NCBI RefSeq assembly: GCF_000372725.1
Contig: NW_005201392.1
Span: 510,497-574,496, forward strand
Source: Emiliania huxleyi CCMP1516
Lineage: Eukaryota; Haptophyta; Isochrysidales; Noelaerhabdaceae
Direction: 5' to 3'
DNA: 64,000 bases
Shown: piece after piece, positions 20,679-29,889 of the stretch
Layout of the letters: each line of letters starts with the position of its first letter
Numbering within the stretch: position 1 is the first letter of the stretch
Notes under the pieces: model-generated
The model's database searches: none
Seen by the model: the letters and a program-made list of their open reading frames with translations, nothing else
What the model was told of the DNA's origin: nothing
Made by a program: the position numbers and the translations under genes

Positions 20679-21809
20679 ATGATGTTCGTCGCGGCGCTAT
20701 CAGCCGCCACAAGTGAGGAGACGAGGTTCTGCGAGAGTGAGTCCGTGGTTCTGCCGGTGATTGACCTTGCAGTGGCAGATGAAGCCCAGACGTCAGCAGC
20801 GCTGACCGCTGCCGCCTCAGAACACGGCTTCATGCTGGTCGTTGGCCACGGCATCGCCTCGGCGGCTGCAGAGGCTGCGCAGTCACTGCAACACCGCCTG
20901 GAGACGTCTACGCCCGAGCAGCTAATGAGCTGGCGCCGCAATAAGGTCGGCTATGGGCCCGGGCTACAGCACGCGAAGCACAACAGCTCTCGCAAGACGC
21001 TGGAGGGCAAGTACGAGGCGTTGCAGCGTGAGGACTTTGTGTTTGTCTCTCCAGACGACGCGACGCGCAAGGCAGCAGGCGACCCGCACTACTCTCGCGA
21101 GGCGGCTGCCGTGTGGTACGGTGACGTCGAGCCGCTCTGCCCCGACGAGGCGCTGTGCGCCGCGTTCGCGCGCCACTACCGCGGGGCCGAGGGCCTCGCC
21201 GCGCAGCTGCTGCGGCTGTTTGCACGCGCCGTGACGGGCGATGCGGACGCATGGGCCGCACACGCGCGCCGGCACAAGTCCAACCTGGTCGGTGCCTACC
21301 ACCGCGCGGGCGTCGCGCACGAGCGCGTCTCCGCGCACTCGGACGCCAACCTCTTCACGCTGATCCACTACGGCAGCGGCGGCCCCGACGGGCTCGAGAT
21401 CTTTGACCGTGGCTGCGCTGGCTGGCTGCGCGTGCGTGGCGCGCAGCTGCGCGACGCCCACGGCGCTGATGCAGGCGCGCCGCCGCTGCTGCTCAACATT
21501 GGCGACGAACTTGCCTGGCTCTCAAATGGCCGCTTCCTCTCGACGCCGCACCGCGTGACCGACCGCTCTGCCTCACCGCCGGCGCGGCTCGCCCTCATCT
21601 ATTTCTTCGCCGCCAGCTACGATGCGGTGCTCGAGCCGCACGTGCGCCGTGGCGAAGTCAAGCGCTACGACGGTGCGAGACTCGCCGGTCGTTTCACGTA
21701 CAACTATCGAACGGCGAGCGCAGCGCAGCGCGACGCTTTCGACACGTGGGCGAAGGAGGCCGGGCTACCTGCCGCGGAGCACATGAGCACAGGCAAGAGC
21801 GAGCTGTGA
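20679..21809 (+). CDS. 2-oxoglutarate/Fe(II) dioxygenase, isopenicillin-N-synthase-like
   Basis: A single-exon frame of 376 residues. It belongs to the plant/fungal type 2OG oxygenases (DIOX_N plus 2OG-FeII_Oxy). Seen: the N-terminal LPVIDLAVAD, the EHGFMLVVGHGI block typical of DIOX_N, the iron ligands H-S-D (VSAHSDANLFTLIHY) and the distal His in STPHRVTD, followed by R-x-A (PARLALIYFF; family R-x-S for 2OG binding). Such enzymes hydroxylate or desaturate small molecules. The substrate cannot be read from the sequence. Two adjacent ATG codons (20679 and 20682) start the protein, and I used the first. Upstream is the repeat-bounded insert 19615-20620. Confidence 0.9.
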   Translation: MMFVAALSAATSEETRFCESESVVLPVIDLAVADEAQTSAALTAAASEHGFMLVVGHGIASAAAEAAQSLQHRLETSTPEQLMSWRRNKVGYGPGLQHAKHNSSRKTLEGKYEALQREDFVFVSPDDATRKAAGDPHYSREAAAVWYGDVEPLCPDEALCAAFARHYRGAEGLAAQLLRLFARAVTGDADAWAAHARRHKSNLVGAYHRAGVAHERVSAHSDANLFTLIHYGSGGPDGLEIFDRGCAGWLRVRGAQLRDAHGADAGAPPLLLNIGDELAWLSNGRFLSTPHRVTDRSASPPARLALIYFFAASYDAVLEPHVRRGEVKRYDGARLAGRFTYNYRTASAAQRDAFDTWAKEAGLPAAEHMSTGKSEL

Positions 21810-22299
21810 AAGTTTAGTGTGACGCCCAGCGAGGGGCGTGCCTCTCCATGACCGAATGCGCGGGTGCGCATTCACACTTTCCGAGATATTACGTCACGTA
21901 AAAGCAACTCGATTGCTTTTACGTGATTACGCGGCGTAAGGTAAGGTAAGGTAAGGTAAACGTCTCGTGCGGCTATACGCGCCGAGAGCGCGGATATATT
22001 TGCTATTTGGGAGCTATTGCGATTGCATCGCTATTTCGGGCGTATCGGCGCGCCGACGGTCGCCGAAGTGTTGTAGTCTATTCCTGGCTCCTCCTGACCG
22101 CCCACGCACCCTCGCACCCGACGGTGCGTGGAGCGCTAAACTTCTGTAGTATGTAGTAGAAAAGGGTAGCACGCAATCTTCTATCAGCGGACCGTCCCAC
22201 CGCCCGTCCACACACCCCTTACCTTCCCCCGCCCCGAGAGACGCCAAGAGCGCCACAATGCTCAAACAGTGAACGGTTTCCCTCTCATGTCTCATCAGT
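21810..22299. other. Intergenic region with perfect hairpin
   Basis: A perfect 14-bp inverted repeat (21894-21907 TCACGTAAAAGCAA, and 21913-21926) with a 5-base loop lies about 85 bases after the dioxygenase stop. A (GTAAG)n tract follows at 21936-21960. No gene was seen. Confidence 0.7.
21894..21926. repeat. Perfect inverted repeat, 14-bp arms
   Basis: Arms TCACGTAAAAGCAA and its exact complement with loop CTCGA. Each end carries ACGT. It could be an RNA 3'-end hairpin or a remnant of a small inverted-repeat element. Confidence 0.85.
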
Positions 22300-25239
22300 C
22301 TACGCGGCCTGCAGCAGCTCGACAATGAGCTCGTGCTTGTTGCTCCTCGCGAGGCTAAGGGCGGTCGTCGCGTTGTTAGTCGTCGCGTTGTAGGTCGTCG
22401 CGCTGTCGGTCGCGACGAGGCCTTTCTTGGCGCCGAGCTTCAACAGCGTCCTCACGGCGTCCATGTGCCCGTCGTTGGAGGCACGCATGAGTGCGCTCAT
22501 GCCTGTTTTGTCCGTGTGGTTCACGTCGGCCTTGGCGTCGACGAGGGCCTCGATCGCCGTTGCATGATTGTTCCACGCCGCCTGGATGATTGGCGTCGTA
22601 CCGTCGCCGCGCTGCCCGTTGATCGCAGAGCCCGCGGCGAGCAGCTGCGCGATGACTTCAAGGCTGCCGCTGCGTGCGGCGCCGATGAGCGCGGTGCCGC
22701 ACGGATTCTCCGGGCTCTTGGCGACCAGGTCAGCACGCGCGCCGCGCTGCAGCAGCGACGAGACGATCGACACGCAGCCACCCTGCGCGGCGAACATGAG
22801 CGCGCTCACGCCCTGCTCAGTGACGAGGTCGAGCGACGCGCCGGCATGCAGCAGCGCCGCAGCGACCTCCGCGTGCCCTTCGCTCGCCGCGGCGATGAGC
22901 GGCGTCGTGCCGCCTTCCTCCGCGACGTCCGGCTCGGCCTTCGCCGCGAGCAGCGGCCGCACGATGTCGACGGACCCCTCGATGGCGCTGAGCAGCAGCG
23001 CCGTCACGTGGCGCGTCGAGCGCGCCGCGGGCTTCGCGCCGCTCTCGAGCAGCAGCTGCACGCACTCGGCGGATGCCGCCGCCGCAGCGAGCATCAGCGG
23101 CGTCACGCTGTTGTCGGCACTCTCGTTTGCGCTCTCCGCGGAGTAATTGCTCAGCGCGAGCGCGGCGCGCACCGCCTCCACGTCGCCGACCTCCGCCGCC
23201 GCGAGGAGCTTCGAGCCGCGCCGCGCCTTGCGCGTGGCGTCCTTGTAGAACGGCGTCGCGACGACCAGCCGTGGCGGCCGCTTGTGCGTGAGGCACAGCC
23301 GCTCCGCCACAATCTGGTGGCCTCCCGCTTGTGCGAGCGCCACCACCGTGCCCGGCCACGGCTGATGGCGCACGATGCCTGAGGCGAGGAGCATCGAGAG
23401 GGCGTGCAACGCTCGTCGCTGCGACGCGCTCGGATCGTGCCCCCAGGAGACGCACCAAGTGCTCACCGCGTCGGCGTGCTCGGCCGCCACGCCGCCGCGC
23501 GCCGCTGCCATCCCAAGCAGCGCGGCCGCCTCCGCGTGGTGGTCGTTCCGCGCGAGCACCTGGGCGGAAGCGCGCATGCGTCCCGCGACCGCGGCGTCGT
23601 CGCCCGTCTCGTCCGCCCACGCTGCCTCCGTCGCGAGCGACGCGAACATGTCGCTCCGCGCGCGGAACGCATCGCGAGTCGCCTCGATAAACCCCTCCTG
23701 CTCGTTGAAGAAGTATGCGCCGCGCCGCGCCGCGCGCCCGCACACCACGTCGAGCTCGCCGGTCTGCGGCGCTCCCGGCACGCGCATCGACTCCAGGACG
23801 GAGATGTGCGTACGCTGCATCTTGGCGACGACATGGTCCATCGTCTCGTCCTTGAGATTGCACGACAACCGCAGCTCAACCACGATCACGCCGTCCTCGA
23901 CGCGCGGCGCCTTGACGACCTCGAGGCCCGTCAACGGCGCGAACAGGATTTCTCGTTCGTTGGGGAACTGGCTGAGTTTCGACACGTCCGCTCCCCGATC
24001 GATCATCCCCATCTGGATCTGGAAGAGCATCTTGGACGTCTTGCCGCTGTTCGCCATGTAGCCCAGCGCGACCGACTTGTCCACCGTGGTCGACATGAAG
24101 GCAAACTCCACGCCGCCCATCACGTTGTCTTGGTTCGGCTCCCAAAACGCTTTTGGGAGCACGCCGCCGCTCACGCCACGGTACACGGTGCAGGCGGGGG
24201 TGAGACGCGCAAGCTTGATGATCGCCGAGTTGATCGCGTGCAACGTGGTCACGAACTTGCCGCGCTGGCGCTGGCGTAGCACGCCATTGTACAGACTGAA
24301 CATTGGGCCCGTGTACAGGCGCAGCCCGGCGACTTCGGGAAGCAGCAGCCCCGCCTTGATCATCTCTGGCTGTGCGCCGAAGTCCGCGAGGCGCCAGCCC
24401 ACGGGATAGCCCGTGTCGCGATCAGGGAAGGCCGAGTCACCCGTTCGTAGCTCTGCGACGTAGCGCCACTCCGCCTCGGGCGTCGTCGTGCGCTGCTTCT
24501 CGGCGTTCCACGCCACGAAACGCGTATCATTAGCGTGCTCAGTGGCCATCGCCGGCAGGAACTCGGGCGACGGCGTGCCCACGAGGCCCTCGAGCCCGGC
24601 AAAGAACTGTTCGACGCCGCCGAAGGAGTAGGTGAACGCGTCGCCGGAGCTCGCGAATTTGGAGTGCAACGCAGAACCGTCAGCTGCGAGCCTTGTGGCA
24701 GTGATGCCGACGAGTCCAAGCTTTTCGACCGACGCACGGACGCCCTGGGACACTGGCATCGACGACTCAGCAGCAGCTTCCTTTGCCCGACGCTCCAGCT
24801 CTTCAACGCGCCGCCGCAGTTCCGCGTTCTCCGCCACGAGGATCGCACCGTCGGTGGAGGATTTGTCGCCCTTGGTCTCAGACCTGGCATCGGCGATTAG
24901 GCCGCTCATCGCCTCGAGCATCTTCTCCAAGACAGCACGCTCCACTGGCTCGTCATCGGGTGCGATCGCCTTACGCAGAAGGTCCACACGCTGCTCCTCC
25001 CAGTCGAGCCCCTTTTGCTTCAGCAGGTCCGTCAACTCGCTCATAGTGATGTTGACGGTCGCCGGCTTGCGCCACAGCTTCGTCTCGCTCACGCCGAGAT
25101 CGGTGGCGGAGGGGAGGGCGTCGGCCGGCTGCGTCGGCGCGGCGGTGTCGGCGGGCGTCGGGGCGTCGTCGCGTTCGACGGCGGGAGGGCCGGGCAGCTC
25201 CTCGGTCGGGGCCTCGACGCGGCTGGAGAAGCAGCCCAT
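22300..25239 (-). CDS. Arginine-type ADP-ribosyltransferase with ankyrin repeats
   Basis: A single-exon frame of 979 residues. The N-terminus MGCFSSR is a consensus for N-myristoylation at Gly2 and palmitoylation at Cys3, so membrane attachment is likely. A coiled coil follows near residues 130-155. Residues about 270-470 form an ART fold with the R-S-E triad: CTVYRGVSGG (Arg), FMSTTVDKSVALGYM (STT), and FPNEREILFAPL (E-x-E, the arginine-specific type). Such enzymes transfer ADP-ribose from NAD to protein arginine. About 190 residues of unknown fold follow, then eight or so ankyrin repeats (for example TPLMLAAAAASAECVQLLLE, GTTPLIAAASEGHAEVAAAL, SALMRASNDGHMDAVRTLL) to the C-terminus. It is host-like in composition. 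The target is unknown. Confidence 0.9.
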   Translation of the reverse strand: MGCFSSRVEAPTEELPGPPAVERDDAPTPADTAAPTQPADALPSATDLGVSETKLWRKPATVNITMSELTDLLKQKGLDWEEQRVDLLRKAIAPDDEPVERAVLEKMLEAMSGLIADARSETKGDKSSTDGAILVAENAELRRRVEELERRAKEAAAESSMPVSQGVRASVEKLGLVGITATRLAADGSALHSKFASSGDAFTYSFGGVEQFFAGLEGLVGTPSPEFLPAMATEHANDTRFVAWNAEKQRTTTPEAEWRYVAELRTGDSAFPDRDTGYPVGWRLADFGAQPEMIKAGLLLPEVAGLRLYTGPMFSLYNGVLRQRQRGKFVTTLHAINSAIIKLARLTPACTVYRGVSGGVLPKAFWEPNQDNVMGGVEFAFMSTTVDKSVALGYMANSGKTSKMLFQIQMGMIDRGADVSKLSQFPNEREILFAPLTGLEVVKAPRVEDGVIVVELRLSCNLKDETMDHVVAKMQRTHISVLESMRVPGAPQTGELDVVCGRAARRGAYFFNEQEGFIEATRDAFRARSDMFASLATEAAWADETGDDAAVAGRMRASAQVLARNDHHAEAAALLGMAAARGGVAAEHADAVSTWCVSWGHDPSASQRRALHALSMLLASGIVRHQPWPGTVVALAQAGGHQIVAERLCLTHKRPPRLVVATPFYKDATRKARRGSKLLAAAEVGDVEAVRAALALSNYSAESANESADNSVTPLMLAAAAASAECVQLLLESGAKPAARSTRHVTALLLSAIEGSVDIVRPLLAAKAEPDVAEEGGTTPLIAAASEGHAEVAAALLHAGASLDLVTEQGVSALMFAAQGGCVSIVSSLLQRGARADLVAKSPENPCGTALIGAARSGSLEVIAQLLAAGSAINGQRGDGTTPIIQAAWNNHATAIEALVDAKADVNHTDKTGMSALMRASNDGHMDAVRTLLKLGAKKGLVATDSATTYNATTNNATTALSLARSNKHELIVELLQAA

Positions 25240-25950
25240 CGTGAGAAGGCCATCGTCTTTGCAAAGGACACAGGTGGAAAATCTGCAATAGGATTCCTAG
25301 GATTCACAGCGCATCTGTGAGCGCTGTCAGAGCGGTGTTTCGACACCGATATCGTTCGAGGAGAACGCTGATTCAAAATCCGCTGTTCACACTTCACAGG
25401 CAAGTGTAAGCGGAGCAGCTGAGCGAATCCTTTGTGTTCACACCTGCTCGAGCAGGTGTGAACCGATTTCGGCCTTAGCCGTCGGTATGCCAATAGCGTG
25501 CTAGCCAAGTAGTACGCAGTTGGATTCCGAGGGTGTCCCATCACAAGTTCGGCTGTCGACAGACGAGATTGTCCCTTAGTCGACAGCACCCGCCTTTGGA
25601 CGGTGCTCTGACTGGCTTTGAGAATATATTTTTTCTTTTTGGTTGCCCGTAGCCCGATCCCGATCATCCGGCCCGCTGGGTGCGCTTCTGAGCTCCCCGG
25701 CCCTGGATGTGAGGCTGCCGACTGCACTCCAAGTGCTCCAAGTTCACATGGCTAGAGGTTGGCCTCCCACCGTTGTGAACATAGTCTGGCCCGAAGGAGC
25801 CGCTCGTCTCTTGTCCGGGCAAACGCGCGCCCGATAGCCCCATTAAGCACGTGTGAGGGGTATCCGAGCGCCGTAAACTCCCTGAGCTTGCTCGTCACGC
25901 TGAGCGTCCTATACCCCCACACGAACAAATAGCAAAATATGTTCGTAAGA
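25240..25950. other. Intergenic region with a 28-bp perfect palindrome and dispersed repeat
   Basis: Upstream of the ART gene. A perfect palindrome spans 25436-25463 (half-site GTTCACACCTGCTC). A second imperfect inverted pair is GCTGTCGAC/GTCGACAGC near 25552-25590. The dispersed repeat shared with 13190-13325 lies at 25640-25745. The 25750-25960 stretch is otherwise unremarkable. Confidence 0.7.
25436..25463. repeat. 28-bp perfect palindrome
   Basis: Half-site GTTCACACCTGCTC followed by its exact reverse complement with no loop. TTCACACCT and AGGTGTGAA also appear in several introns (family C). It lies about 200 bases upstream of the ART start, so a regulatory operator-like role or an element remnant are both possible. 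Confidence 0.85.
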
Positions 25951-26740
25951 GCTACATACACTGAAAATCCGAATACCGTGCACGAACTGCGTGATCTGGG
26001 CCGGGCAAGCCTTCAGCTGGTGCCAAGACATTCGTAAAATTGAAGCCAAGAACGTCCGCCAAATCCGTGCTTTCGGAGCAACTGAGGGAAAGCCGCTGAT
26101 CGAGCCCAGCGTGCCCGCGGCCGCCTCCCGCGCAGCACCGCCGCTGAGGACGACACGCTGCGGAATCGGATCGAGCCCATGGAGGAGAAGGGTGCAGTCG
26201 GCGAATCGGAGGAGGAGGAGGAGGGCGCAGTCGTCGACATTGGCGTGTCTGACTCAGAGGAGGAGTTGGAGGTGCAGCCATGGGTGCTCCGGCAACCTAA
26301 CCTGATCCAGAAGCTCGCCGACGTTGTCACTCAACGTGCGTCATGCGTGATCGAGCTTGAGGGAGGAGCTCAGCTAACGATTCGGCCGGCCACCCAACGC
26401 CGCCGCCCATGCCCGCCACCCACAAAGCGCCTGCTCTACTATCCCGTACCACCCGCTCCACTTTCCACGGATCATGCCCGTGATAGCACCAACCAATCAC
26501 TGCCGCCGTCCTGGTTTTGAACGTGGCAGCTAGACTCTAGGAACTCGGTTGTGACCCCCCTGAGTGAGGAGCAGGAGAGAGAGCTTTTGTGGTGTTCGTG
26601 TACGCAAAAACTACGGGTATGTTCGTAAGAGCTACATACACTAAAAAAAAAAGGACACTGAGAGAGAAGTACGAGAGAGAAGTACGACACTGCGGAATCG
26701 ACCCTATCAAGTGCTCAAGTGCTCAAGGGGCATTAAACCT
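25951..26740 (+). mobile_element. Transposon-like insert, copy 2
   Basis: Second copy of the element at 19830-20560, with matching order and the same end GGAATCGACCCTATC, AGTGCTCAAGTGCTCAAG. It encodes a short frame with WVLRQPNLIQKLADVVTQR and LEGGAQLTIRPATQRRR, also seen in copy 1. The copy carries a Glu-rich length difference and a short repeat of GTTCGTAAGAGCTACATACA (25943 and 26620). No transposase core was recognised. Confidence 0.7.
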
Positions 26741-26894
26741 TTTTTTTTCAGCGTGTCTGCTGATCTCGTCCAGCAAAAACACAACCGCTCCCAAGACGCA
26801 CAAGCAGGACACGCTGCTGACCTGGGCCGCTCGTCACGGGCAAGCCGAGGCTCACACGTATCCGTCACTAGCAGTGCCACTGACTCTGCGCAAG

Positions 26895-29419
26895 ATGCCA
26901 TCAACGTGCAGCCGTCGTCGGCGACGACCATCAGGGTTGCTGCTCCTCACAGCCTCGCCATTCTCGCTCGCGCTCGCCGCGGTGAGCGCTCGCAATGGTG
27001 GCCTGCCGGCACCAACCTACTCCCTTCACGACGCCGCTGCAGCTGGCGACATGAGCGCGGTCGACCTGCTCCTCAGCGCTGGCCTCTCGAGCAACGAGCT
27101 CAACGCCAGGCGAAGCACACCGCTGCACATTGCAGCCCTGAAAGGACACCGCGAGATTGCAGCGCTGCTGCTGGCGCACGGCGCTGACCCGAACGCCGCC
27201 AATATGGGCGGCAGCACGCCGCTCCATGCCGCCGTTGAGATGGGCCAGCACGAGCTCGCAGAGTTGCTCGTTTCAAGCGGTGCAGACGCCTCCTCGCCGT
27301 CAGGCCTGCTGTCGCCCGAAAGTGCAGCCCCTCGCATGATCGCAGCGACCGGTCCGTGGGGTGGTGCCTAGGTGAGGGGTCACAGCCGCTCAAGATGGCC
27401 CTCGGCCAAGGGGATGCCGGCATGCTCGCTCCGCCCTCCTGCGCGGCGGCGCTCTCTCCACGCCTCTCTTGTGATTGTGTGCACGGCTGTCCTGGTCAGG
27501 CATGCTCTGCGCCCTCCTGGGCGGCGGCGCAGCCCTCGACGGTGAGACGGTGCAGGCCGCCTTTTGGACGGCGGCGCGGCTGGCCGAGCAGACGGCCGAC
27601 GGCGGGCTGCTGCCGGAGGAGGTGCCTCGGCTGCTGCACCACGTGTTCGACGCGGACTTCGCGCACCTGCAGGGGCGGCGGCGCTTGACGTACAACGTCA
27701 CCTGCCGGCAGCCCGCCGAGCACGCGCCAAAGACGCGCTCGGAACATGAGCCGGGGTTGCGGCGCCCGCGGAGACCGAGGGAGCTTGCACCAAGCTGCCA
27801 CGAACCTTCTCACCTTCCTGCAGGTACCTGCGTCGTCGGCGAGGAGCTGCTCGGAGGAGGAGGAACCTCCCCTGAGAATTCTCGGAACCTCCCTACAGGT
27901 ACGGCGTCGTGGACGAGGAGCTGCTCGCCGTGCCGCTGCGGGAGGGGCGCGCGTGCGTTGGCGGCGCGTGTTGCGAGGCGTGCTCTCGCCGCGCACCTCC
28001 TTCCCTCCCAGCTTCACCTCTCTCGGGGCAGCGCCCCGCCTGCGGCGCCGTGCCCGCTCACGAGCTCAACCATATGATTCATCGACCAAGCTTGGCCCTC
28101 TGACTATTGCACTTTGTCTGTATGCCTTCCCCTGTGACGCCACACAACGCCTCGTGTGTAAAAATGCCCCGTGTGTTCCGCGAGTGCGTGCGCCCCGTCA
28201 TCCGTGTGAGCACGTGTGTAACGCTGACTGACTGCTTGGGGGCTCGTAGGTGTGCTCACGGGTCACCTTCGACTCGCTGTGCACGCCCGAGGAGGCGGAC
28301 GCCTTCCGGCAGGAGCTGGAGGTGGTCTGGTGCGCCAGCGACCGTGCCTCGTTCCATAGTAGCGTACTCGCCCTTGCGTGCCCCCTCAGCCCCCACGACC
28401 CTCGCGAGTCCAGAGAGAGATGGAGCCGGCGGCTGTGGTCTCTAGAGTGCGCCGGCCCGTGCTGTTTGCAGGCCGGACGACACGGGCCACCAGTTCAGCC
28501 TCTCCAAGTGCGCGTTCCGCGACGTGCGCACGTCGCTCCTCTTCGTGCGGCTCGTCGAGCGGATGCGCCGCTCCATTGCGCACGAGTTTGGGCTGCCTCT
28601 CTCCACCGTCACGCCGCTGCAGACCTTCGTCTCCTTCTTCGAGGGACGGGGCGCCCAGCAGGGTGCGTGACGCGACACACAGAGAGACAGGGCGCAGGGA
28701 GCGTCAGAGACGCGTCGGACCTGGCGCCCACACGTCGCGAGACGCACCCCTCTGGCGCCGACTCGCCGACCTGCAGGTAGTAGTGGTAGTGGCAGGCAAC
28801 CTTACTTCCGTGATCGGACCCCTCTCCACGCACCACGCCGACCTGCAGGTGGGCTGCACTCAGACGAGAGCACCTTCCCCGAGTTCCACTACTCGGCCGT
28901 CCTCTACCTCTCCACGCAGGGCGACGACTTTGAGGGCGGCACCTTCTCGTGGAGCGACCCGCCCGAGGCAGCCCCGCCCGAGGGGCAGCCTCGCCGCCAC
29001 GTGAGGAGGCGGCGTGTCTCTTCACACTGCGGGGCCGAGTGAGTTAGGCGCCGGGCGGGCCGCGCGTCGCCACGCCCCTCGCGCCCAGCAAAGGCGCCGC
29101 CGTCGTCTTCTCTAGTGGCTGGGAGAACATGCACGAGGCGGAACCCCGCTCCCGGTCGGGCCGGCGCCGCCATGAAGCTGCCCCGAGTCTTGTCGGAACC
29201 TTCCTGTAGGTGGAGCCCCTCCGGTCAGGCAGGCGATTCGCCGTGCCCTCCTTTTTCACGACGCTGCCCGGCGGGCCACCAGCCGAGGCGACGGTGCCCA
29301 CCGAGCCGCGCGCGGTCGCGGACGAGCTCTGGCGGACGCTGCTGGCGCCGCAGACGGCGGCAGACCCAAAGGGATTTTTCCTCAAGTGGCACGGCCTGCT
29401 GGCGCCAGGGCACGCGTGA
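26895..29419 (+). CDS. Ankyrin-repeat / OGFOD3-like 2-oxoglutarate dioxygenase fusion
   Basis: Exon 1 (26895-27351) encodes an Arg-rich, then hydrophobic leader (RPSGLLLLTASPFSLALA) and three ankyrin repeats (TPLHIAALKGHREIAALLL). A GT-AG junction (27351 to 27500) keeps the frame into MLCALLGGGAALDGETVQAA. Later exons match the OGFOD3/prolyl-hydroxylase type: VTFDSLCTPEEADAF, DTGHQFSLSKCAFRDVRTSL, iron ligands GLHSDES and ENMHE, FHYSAVLYLSTQGDDFEGG, GAAVVFSSGW, LRSGRRFAVPSFFTT. Approximate exons: 27500-27745, 27897-27954, 28251-28345, 28470-28662, 28854-28965, 29052-29137, 29209-29419. Most junctions carry duplicated sequence and several donors are GC. Hydroxylation of a secretory-pathway protein is inferred from the family and leader. 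Exon edges are approximate. Confidence 0.75.
29007..29030 (+). repeat. Family C intron motif in the dioxygenase gene
   Basis: GGCGTGTCTCTTCACAC word inside an intron; related words occur at 1584-1620, 33661-33683 and 60877-60925. Confidence 0.5.
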
Positions 29420-29889
29420 GAAAGAAGGGGGCGCACCCCGAAACAGCGTGCCAAACAGCGTGCTACTGTGTTGAGTGCTGGAGGCGCCCCTGATGCCACT
29501 GGACTCGATCCGAGCCGGCGGCGCTTTCGTCCGGGCCCACGGTCGGCACGCCATCTCGATTTCCACTCGCCCGACGCGCTCAGTCTCAGCTGACGGCTGC
29601 CGCAAGAGCGGCTGGCTAACGACAGCGTCTTGCCGGTTGTCGGATGGGAGAGTACAGAACGTCTGGAGTGTAACTGTGTACGTGAGATCGGTCTTGGTAA
29701 CAAGCACAGTGTGTCTATCGAAGCGATGCACTCGTTTCCGTTGCCTTCGAGCTTGACACAGAGCTCAGCGCGCCCCGCAAAACAGGAAGAAGCCGTCCGG
29801 CAAGAAGAGCTCGATAGGGAGCGAGAACCGTTAGAGGTGCTCCGGGAGGTATCAGGTCTCCGTCACGACACGGTAAGATCGCCCCAACA
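29420..29889. other. Intergenic region
   Basis: Between the dioxygenase stop and the ankyrin/RING locus. A plus frame near 29722-29893 encodes a charged, helical stretch (KQEEAVRQEELDREREPLEV) that could be a 5' exon of the next gene. Evidence is weak. Confidence 0.4.

Noticed and set aside
22333-24279. Plus-strand frames of 349 and 291 codons opposite the ART-ankyrin gene
   Set aside because: Shadow frames; composition is Arg/His/Ala-biased and no motif was found.
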